This document shows positions 55,514 to 64,000 of a DNA stretch of 64,000 nt, piece after piece (position 1 is the stretch's first letter; each line of letters begins with the position of its first letter). Below the pieces are notes generated by a model that made no database searches, was not told the DNA's origin, and saw only the letters and a list, made by a program, of their open reading frames with translations. Where the stretch lies: contig WBMZ01000259.1 of assembly GCA_013400975.1 (NCBI GenBank), positions 62,001-126,000 of the forward strand, written 5' to 3'. The stretch is from Atrichornis clamosus (lineage: Eukaryota > Chordata > Aves > Passeriformes > Menuridae). Both the position numbers and the translations under genes were made by a program.

Positions 55514-58500
55514 CTGTGGGAAAGACAAGAACTCATGCACCTTGCGTAGTACTGTACTTTCAGATAACAGAGGGCCTGGGACACATGCTGCTCACTTACA
55601 GTGCTGTGTTATTAGAATTACTGTATTTCAAATGGCTGAGAGAACTACTCCATCTGGCCAGATCTGAACTAGCAAAAGCTTAATAAATGGTTCTTAATGT
55701 TATATGTGTATCAAACAAGAATACTTACAATACAGCAAGTAATTATATTTATCCTGGTATGTTCAAGTATTTACCTAATGATGTAGTAAATGACATGCAA
55801 GTCTTTTCAATTGAAAATTCCTCTAAAAATGTGTGACTATAATAGGCAGTAAGCCAGTAAAAATGTTTTCAACGTAACATTTTCTTTATTGACAGATTTA
55901 AATCAATTACTGTAAGAGTAACTACCAGAAGTAACTACCCATTAACAACTGGAACTTTTTCTGCTAGGATATTCAGAATTGGAAATGAATCCCCCACCTT
56001 TGGTAGGACATTCACAAGGTTTGACAGGCAAGAACTCCATAGATGGCAGGTTTGAAACAGGACCTTTTGCAAGCAAACCTGAGTTACACCCAGGTAAAGC
56101 CTTTCACTTCCTGACAGAAGGCTGTTGCTGATCAAGTTAATGTTGCTTCTACACTGTTAATGTTACTGAAATCAATATCATATTTTCAGATCAATTTCAG
56201 AAACTATAAATGAGAGCAGAATTCTCTGTGTGATGGACATTTTTATTCACAGAACTGCTATGAAAGAAGTTGCAAGTCTCTCTCTAACTGTGTGTCGCTC
56301 TGGTGCCAGCATGGTCACAAAGCTAAAAGAATGCCCTGGCACCTCAGAGAGCAGATATCACTTGGCCATGAAAACAGAACCAATCGTTCCCTCTAGAAAT
56401 GATTCCCTCTTAGTAACAGACTTGGGAAAAACAGGAGGAAAATGAGACAGCGAGGGGAAACTGCATAGCCTCTGTTTGTACCTCCTTCTCATTTTTGAGT
56501 AAATGGTATCGGCTCCCAGCAATGCAACCCAAAAGCTGCCGTAAACCGCAGAGGGAACTGTTTCTTCTTTTCCTTCCCCATCTTCAAATTTCCAGTAAAA
56601 ACAGACACAGTACCTAAAGCCAGTCTGGATTACAAGTGGTAGCCATGTAGTCTTTTAAAATTAATTGTCATTTTTTAAATGATTTTTTCACAAAAGGGGC
56701 AACAGAATAATTAACAGAACTCTTAGCTTTTAACAAGAACAGCCCAGATACTAAGAAGAAGAGAGACAGCATTTTTCTGTTCAAAGAACTATGATTTTTA
56801 TCTTCCTTTTTCTCTTGCACTCCTTGTTCTTACCATATGAGAACTAAATCTCAACCCAGTTCTGTGTCCCAAAGACCTAAACATGTTTATGCTGTGCCCA
56901 TGTCTGACCTTGGAGAATACAGCACTTGTGATTGTAATAAAAGGGTTGATTTTAGAGCTTGGATCAAATGTATGATACTCATACATTTCAAAATGTTGTA
57001 ATTCACGCACTCTGCCAGTTCCAAGTCAGAATTTTTATGCTAGCCAGTTTTCTGTCAGATCAGGTCTGCAGTAGCTGCAGTAGCTGCAGTAACACTGGCA
57101 CACAGGCATTCAGCCAGCACAAACTTTGCCCTGCTGAATTTGACAAAAATATTTACATGTACTCATATCAGATCTGAATTAAATTTTTCCTCTGGGTGGT
57201 TCAGTATCACAAAGGTCCAGTATGCAGAGACTGTGGAACCATATGACAGTGCAGCTGTGTGATATTTTAGCTTCAGTGGCAAATACAGCTCAAGAAATAA
57301 TCCGAGTTAAAAGCAGTCCTGCAGTAATACAACCTTTCCACGGAGTCAGTGTATGTGCAGTCCACAAACAGCTGTATCCACACAAATGACATCATACTTT
57401 CACATGAAACCAGAATACCACCATCCATGACCTCTTCCACACTCAGCTGCTCACTCCTGCCCACATGCTGTCCCCTTTACTGACCTGGCAAAAGCATTTT
57501 TGTGGCCACACAGCAAACTAAAACATAAAAAGAAGGTATCTTCTGGTTAGATCAGTTCCCAGCAAAAATAACTGCATAGCCATGAAACTGCTTCTGTGCA
57601 ACCAATGTAGGAGTCCAGGTGGGAAAATAAACTGGTTACAGGAGAGACAAACTAAAGCTAGCACTCAGCACTCAACTTTTCAGTCATAAAACCCTAGAAA
57701 GGACACCAAGTGCAGTGCTGGGAGGGGAAAGGCAGGAATGACAGTTGGGTGCAGAAATCAAACTGCTTTTATACTGGAAAACAATATATGGAACCACATT
57801 TTAAGACGCAGTGAGTCTCATCTTAGCCACATTTATACATGTAAGAAATATTATAAGTACAATTACATAAATTATATCAGTGTAAACCTGGTGTTAAATT
57901 GCCAGAACCATAAGCACTCAGGTAGGAATTTAACTCTTTCTCGTAAGCATAAGCATGTGCTTACATTTTTGGCATGTCAATGAATAGAAAACTATGCTAA
58001 GAATCCAGGCTGGCTGAAGGATCATGACAGTATAGGATGTTCTCTGCAAGAAAATTGCTTTCATCTAAGCAGCAAAAGATAGAACCAGGAGAAGTTAAGT
58101 AAAGAATAATAGCCTGTATGGTATGTCTGGGATGCATTCAGGGTTAGGGCCTGAATTTGTCACGGCTATTTGTTGCCTTTGCTATATAAAATACTCCCTT
58201 CTTCTTTATGTTGTATCACAGCTGAAATTATATATGCAAGAAGGGAAAGAACAAGACAATAGGCAAATGTGGAGGAATGCTCCTCCCTCCAGAATAACCC
58301 TCCAAGTCATTTCTTCTCATGGGGATGGACAGAATATTTTGGTCCAATGAACTCTCTACCTTGGAGTAAACTACTTTTACTTCAAGCAGCATTCTCCAGT
58401 GTTACATACCATCAAGGAACTACAGGAAGCTGAGTACAATGAGTGAACTCAGCAATCCCATGCCTTGACACTAGGATTATAGAAATTACACCACAATTTA

Positions 58501-61500
58501 TCTCCTACAAGTGGAGTATGCCATAAGTATGTGATCATATTTCTAAGAAACAATAAAAATCCATTCTACTCCCAAATCCAGTTATTTATATCATCTGGGT
58601 TAGCTAACGTTACGGTTATAGATAGGCAACGTTTTGCAAGTTTGAGTCACATTTTTCTCCAGAATATACAGCTTCAAGGAAAAATTCAGGTAGCTCTCCA
58701 TTCAGTTTGAATGCTTCCATAACAGCCCAAACAGGAAAGACTCAGAAAGAGTAAGTACAGAGGAGTCATGTTCAAGCAAGCACTGATAGTTTTCTTGAGG
58801 TATCAGGATATTTATGAAGTCTAACTTAAAATGGAACATTAAATTGATATGGTAACAAAATATTTTTTAAAATGTAATTTAAAACCAGTCTATAAATACA
58901 AAGTTGCTAAGACCCAGGGTTTGATCCTATCAACTGCGTAACAGCATCATTTCACTTGAATTACTCTTGAGTGCCATCGCAGCAGAGTCCCATACGCAAA
59001 TTCATGGCAAATTCAGGAAATATATGGTCTATTTTTTGAAGTAAAATCTAGTTTTTGGACATGTGCATGCCTACATAAAATGCACATTAAGTTAATCTGA
59101 CATAGCTCACAACAAATATTAACTGAAAATAAAGCCAGTATAAAATACAAGACTATTAGGTGATTATTTTTTGGTATCTATTACAGAAAATACAATTAAC
59201 CCAAAACCTGGGGCATTCTGCAGCAATTCCCACAACAACTGCTGCACTCGGCTGCTCTAAAAATCTATCTTAAGGGTCAAAATGGTACATGTGCAGCAAT
59301 AAAATAGTTGAATCTGGGAACTAGTTGGAGTAATTAAATCACGGCAGATTTGCAAGTACTCTTTTGCACTGGTTCGACTGAAAGGCACTGAAATTATGAT
59401 GAGCAAGTCTTCAGTTAATGAGTTAAGTGTAAGGCTTTCCTACACCAGCATTTCACACATGATGGCATGTGGAACATGTCCTCTCCGAAACAGCCTGCCC
59501 AAATGGTGCCTCAGACATTTGAAAAGCACTGCTCATCACCCTAGTGGGGCCTTCTGGAGCCTGGGCCGTATGAAATGCAGCAAATTGTCTCCAGGAGGCC
59601 AAGGACACGCCGAGCACAGAGATGAAGCACCCTTGGCCAACTCCCACCTCGAGCCACTGCCACATTCCTCAGCACAGCTCTTAGCCACGTTAGGTGATTT
59701 GGGCACTAAAAAGCCTCCATACCATTTGTGAACCAGCATATACCCACAAGCAGCAGATAAACCCTTCGTGTGTGTCGTGTTGCCCTGTTCACTCAGCTCC
59801 CCACACTGCAGGACACCACTGACCCCCTGACTCACACCAACAGTAACTCCTGAGCTGGAGGCTGTGTGTCAATGTGCACACATGCTTGCCCGTGACTAGG
59901 GTGTCACACTAAGTGACACATCTCCCAGGATGAGAGAGGGGTGCAGAGCATGCTCCTGAGGAGGCAGAGCACAGAAGAGAAGCTCAAAGAGCTGTTGCCA
60001 GCAGAGGAGCCGCTGCTGCTGGGCTGGACCACGCTCTGCACAGAATCACCAATGTGAAGGTCTCACTCTGTACACAGAGTTGACCACAGGAGATAAAGAG
60101 GAGAAAACGGTGGAAAGATTTTAATACCTCACTGGGAAAAGTGTTCAAAAATTAACGGGACAATGGTACTGGGAATAATCCCCAAAAGTAATACAGATAA
60201 AGTAGGTACACTACAGCGACAGTAACTTATGGGTAGTCTTACATTATGTGAAAAGCCCTCAATTCAAGACAGGAAACATCCACAGAAAGGAACACCTTGG
60301 CTCTCAGGAAATATTGTTTCTCACAACAAACAGTAAAATGTCTTAAAGCATCAGGGAAAACCTAACTAAAACATCCAGAAAAATGAACACAGTAATAGCC
60401 AGTCATGTTGAACAAGTGCATTGGCTCCAGTTAAAGGAGCTGTAAATTCAGAATGGGACAGGCAGACTGAGAACATGGCCTGGTGACCACAGGAAGGTAG
60501 TGGTGAAAATTTTCAGATTGTACACAACACTCAAAGACTATGAGGGACAGAACCACCTTAAAATCTTTCATGACACAAAACCCTCAGGCATCTCATAGTT
60601 TTGTGTAAATATAGTGTTTGTTGGTATCAAGCATTTACAATGAAGTCTGCAATTGCACAGGCAGGTATTTCTGATATTAAGCAATTCAAGGACATTGTGC
60701 AGAATCCTGACTTACCAAGACAAATTTCTTCCTGTTGATGGTGCTAGCATGCAGCATTGATATCCTGCAGACAAGCCAGGAGTGAAGTACAGTGAATTTT
60801 CAACATTTTAACTCTACAGTTTGTTCAGGACCCAGGTTAGATTTACTACTGATGCAGATCACACCTAGCGGCTTGGACCAGGCATGAATTAGTCTTGTGA
60901 TATCTCCAGGGCTAGTCTGGATCTAAGGGCAGCTCTATTACCTGCAGGTGGTGCAAAGCCGACACTGCTAAATCCTTCTGGACCTTACGGAAAGCATGCA
61001 TGCAGATTCAAACCATCTTTGTAATGTGGTTCCAGAACAAGGCGTTCCAGAGAGTACAGCACAGAAATTGATGCCAGTGTGTCATCCCAGGGGAGGCTTA
61101 GATTGGAGATTAGGAAAAATTTCTTCACCAAAAGGTTTGTCCAGCCCTGGCACAGGCTGCCCAGGGCAGTGGTAGAGTCTCCATCCCTGGAGAGATTTAA
61201 AAGCTGTGTGGTTGTCGCACTTGAGGACATTGATGGGTAGTGGCCTTGGCAGTGCTGGGGAACTGGTTGGACTCAACGACCTTAGAAGGTTTTTCCAACC
61301 CAAATGATTCGATGATTCTGATTCTATCAGACCTGGGCTAGCTCTCCATATAATTTCATATGCAACACTATAGGTAATGTCAGGCAGGTTTTGTCCTGCA
61401 ACCCTACCTACTTGGGCAAAACCCAGCATCCAGGCAGAACCAGCCTCTTCAAAAGAAGTGTGGCAAAGTATGATGATATGGTTGTTACAGGACTAAGACT

Positions 61501-64000
61501 TACTGCTTTAGCAATTTTCACTGTGTCCGTTTTTCAAACAACAAGAAAAAAAATTGGAATAAACTAAGTTGCTTTGCTTAAAGGTAGAGCTACAATGATA
61601 TGCACTGGGAAAACAGAAAAATATAGTACTTGGAATACCTTTAAGCATGCTTGATATGTCTGATATTGTCTAGACCTCAGCTTAATAGTGAATCTTTAAA
61701 TACACTGGTACAATAAAAAGAATCCCAACAAAGAAAAAATTACCCCTGTGGTACATACATAAGCTTAGTTTGTGAAAAATCTGCCTAACTGCTTTTCCTG
61801 GAACTGCTCAACAGAACCAGAGCTGAACCTCGGCAGTAGAAGTTTGGTAACACTGGCTCGGAATACAGCTGATAACTCTTCATCACTAAAGGTTTGAACA
61901 AGCCCAGTGAAAGGAAAGTCTTGTTTCTGCTCCAGGGAGCAACGTAACAAACAATGACATTCTTCAATTCTCTGTTCCTTGTGATATAATCATATGGCAC
62001 ATCTGTTGTGCTACTTATGAGGTTTTAATAATGCCTGCTTTTATTTGTATTTCAGTTCTGAATTTGTATTTGAATGGTACGAGAAACATAATGGAGTTTG
62101 AGTTAAAAAAAGAAAACCCCGCAGTTCACACTCCAGCTAGACTGCCCAACACAAACCCTACTCTCACCACACAGACACCATCAAACACAGCAGGGACCCC
62201 TACGGCTCCTCTCAGCCAGAGCTCTGGGGAGCCTTGGGACCTCAGGGCTGGTTTTGCGAGGTCAAAAGGTAACCAAGGAAAAACAACTGGTCTTCAGTAA
62301 GCTTCCATTCACTAGGCAGGGTCTGGGACTCCAGCATAACATTTCTAAGGTTCTGCAAAGAAAAAAATATTTAAAAGCTCAAATCTACTACTCTGTGGTA
62401 AAGAAGATTGGGTATCATATAAGAGGAGAAAAATATTCAGCACTACAGCAGACAGACTCAGGGTGGCCTTGAATTCAGTTCTCTTGGGGAAAACCAAATT
62501 TATTTTGCAAAATGAAGTAAGACTTTTTAATAAACAGCCATTACACAATTATCCATCCCAAATGAAAGCGAGCAAAAATACAGAGCTAAGTTCCAAACCT
62601 GAACTATGTGACCGCAGTTTCATTGCAATCCATGAAATTACAACTGTTTAATTTACATCTCAAGTCAGACTTATGTAGTTTTCTTTTTCCAGTTAGATGA
62701 AAAATAAAAGAATTCCTTTATTGCTTTTGCTTGTTTTTAAATTAATAATGATATTCTAGTGAATTAGGTTTTCTGACATTGTAGGAGGCCTTTCTGTTGA
62801 TGACTTTGCTGGATATATACTAAGCAAGGATTATTTTGTGGACAAGAGACTCTGCAAGTTGCAGAGGTCAAAACATGCAAGTGTCAATAATTTCTGAAAT
62901 ATGCATTGAACTGATTGCACCAACTTTTATTATTTTAGTGTCAGAAGTGTCTAGATACAACTGTGGATCTTTCAGCTCTGTTTATAGGCAGCCCAGACCC
63001 AAATTCAGATGAACTAGCCAGCGCCAAGTGTCACGCAACACAGTCTGATGAAAAACAAATGTCTACAGAGTTAAAAAAAAAAAAAAAAGAATTAACCAGT
63101 CATACTACAGTTCTGACTTAGTCATGACACTGTAAAGCAAAAAGACTGGGCTCCCCTCCTTTTCTTTCTCCACTTCAGCCAACAAAGAACTGCTTGTTTC
63201 ATTTATTTCCCAGAAAGAAGCATTAGCCTTCCAACAAGGTCAGCAAAAAAATGCTGCTTTTCAGTTCTGGTGCATTTTGTTCCAAAAATCTGTAAAGTAT
63301 TAAAGCAAAAAGTTGCACTATCCCAGTGCACAGAGACTCCTTTATTCAGATTTTTGAGCTGAAAATAGCTATATAGAAATTTCTCAACAGTTTCAACTGT
63401 TAAGGTCTGTGATACTCCCATTTAAGTGATCTTCCCCGCCTTCAATGATTTAAACTTAAAAAAAACCCATACAAACAACCTGCAGGTGCAACATCAAAGC
63501 TATGATTTAGCAGGAAGTTATTTAAAAGATCAGGGATTTACTCTGCAAGCACTTTTAACAATAAATCAGTAGCAACAAATAATGATGGGGGCTGCTTGAA
63601 TGGAGAGACAGCGTTAATGCTAATGAATAATTAATACTGATGACCATTAGATTTCAAATATTTATTAAATGATTTTTACTTTTGCTTCTTGCAATCTTGG
63701 AAGTGAACCTTCACTCTTGCACTGGCACATGTTTGGATTACCAACCTTGAGGGGAAATGCTTACACCAACAGGAACTTTGTGCCAAAATAAAAAATGACT
63801 AGATTTTGAAACAATGCCAACATCTCTCTTGAACACATTAGCCTTTAACATTTCAGATTTACTAGATAGCCAGTTGCTGGTTTAAAGGTGTGTATCCTTT
63901 GAGATACCTGGATTCAATTTACCTGACACTGAAGTTAATTCCTATTAGACTCTGGAACTATTAACCACTGTCCTTAAAACATAAATAAATTACTACATTT
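55514..64000 (-). other. WWTR1: WWTR1 intron (partial), mostly unique DNA
   Basis: Sequence upstream of the polyQ exon. I looked for the preceding TAZ exon (the end of the WW domain and the QDPRKAMNQPLNH region) on the minus strand and did not find it. Contents are a CR1 3' fragment (61.1-61.3 kb), a 9-bp tandem CTGCAGTAG repeat (about 57066-57091), a 16-A run near 63073, and a moderately GC-rich patch at 59430-60060 with no recognisable product. Confidence 0.6.
61085..61328 (+). repeat. CR1 LINE 3' fragment in WWTR1 intron
   Basis: A plus-strand CR1 3' terminus: GGAGATTAGGAAAAATTTCT, CTGGCACAGGCTGCCCAGG, TCCATCCCTGGAGAGATTTA, and the end CCCAAATGATTCGATGATTC. About 240 bp, antisense to WWTR1. 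It is closer to consensus than the copy at 17.0 kb. Confidence 0.88.

Overview
The window is nuclear DNA from a bird. Three lines of evidence point there: intron-containing vertebrate genes, five CR1 retrotransposon copies or fragments (the dominant avian LINE, with the typical TTCTATGA 3' ends), and compact introns. A degraded LTR 3' end near 15.6 kb resembles LTRs that I associate with songbird genomes, so a passerine is likely but not proven. I see no bacterial-type operons, CRISPR arrays, rRNA or tRNA genes.

Three genes are recognised, in the order and orientation I recall for mammalian 3q25: TM4SF1 (minus, about 2.1-7.5 kb), TM4SF4 (plus, about 34.56-41.08 kb) and the 3' half of WWTR1/TAZ (minus, coding exons 48.74-55.51 kb, continuing beyond the right edge). 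TM4SF1 and TM4SF4 are paralogous four-transmembrane L6-family proteins. They are divergently arranged and separated by about 27 kb of non-coding DNA. TM4SF4 and WWTR1 converge. Exon boundaries were placed from splice sites and agree in phase with each protein. The short last exon of TM4SF1 is the only uncertain coding exon of these three genes.

Layout: 1-2.1 kb flank; 2.1-7.5 kb TM4SF1; 7.5-34.5 kb intergenic DNA with a CR1 3' fragment (17.0 kb), an LTR remnant (15.5 kb) and a perfect 360-bp GAAA microsatellite (25.3 kb); 34.5-41.1 kb TM4SF4, with a long dead CR1 in intron 3; 41.1-43.0 kb no recognised gene; 43.1-44.7 kb an orphan CpG island flanked by minus-strand exon-like segments that I cannot assign; 45.1-48.7 kb probable WWTR1 3' UTR; 48.7-55.5 kb four 3' coding exons of WWTR1, including a non-canonical GC-AG intron; 55.5-64 kb WWTR1 intron with another CR1 fragment.

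Biological links: WWTR1 encodes TAZ, the Hippo-pathway coactivator that works with TEAD factors. TM4SF1 and TM4SF4 are membrane organisers tied to cell migration and proliferation. The most interesting items are the unassigned CpG-island locus, the loss of extracellular N-glycosylation sequons in this TM4SF4, and the GC-AG intron next to the TAZ phosphodegron exon. I found no clearly new multi-gene biological system.
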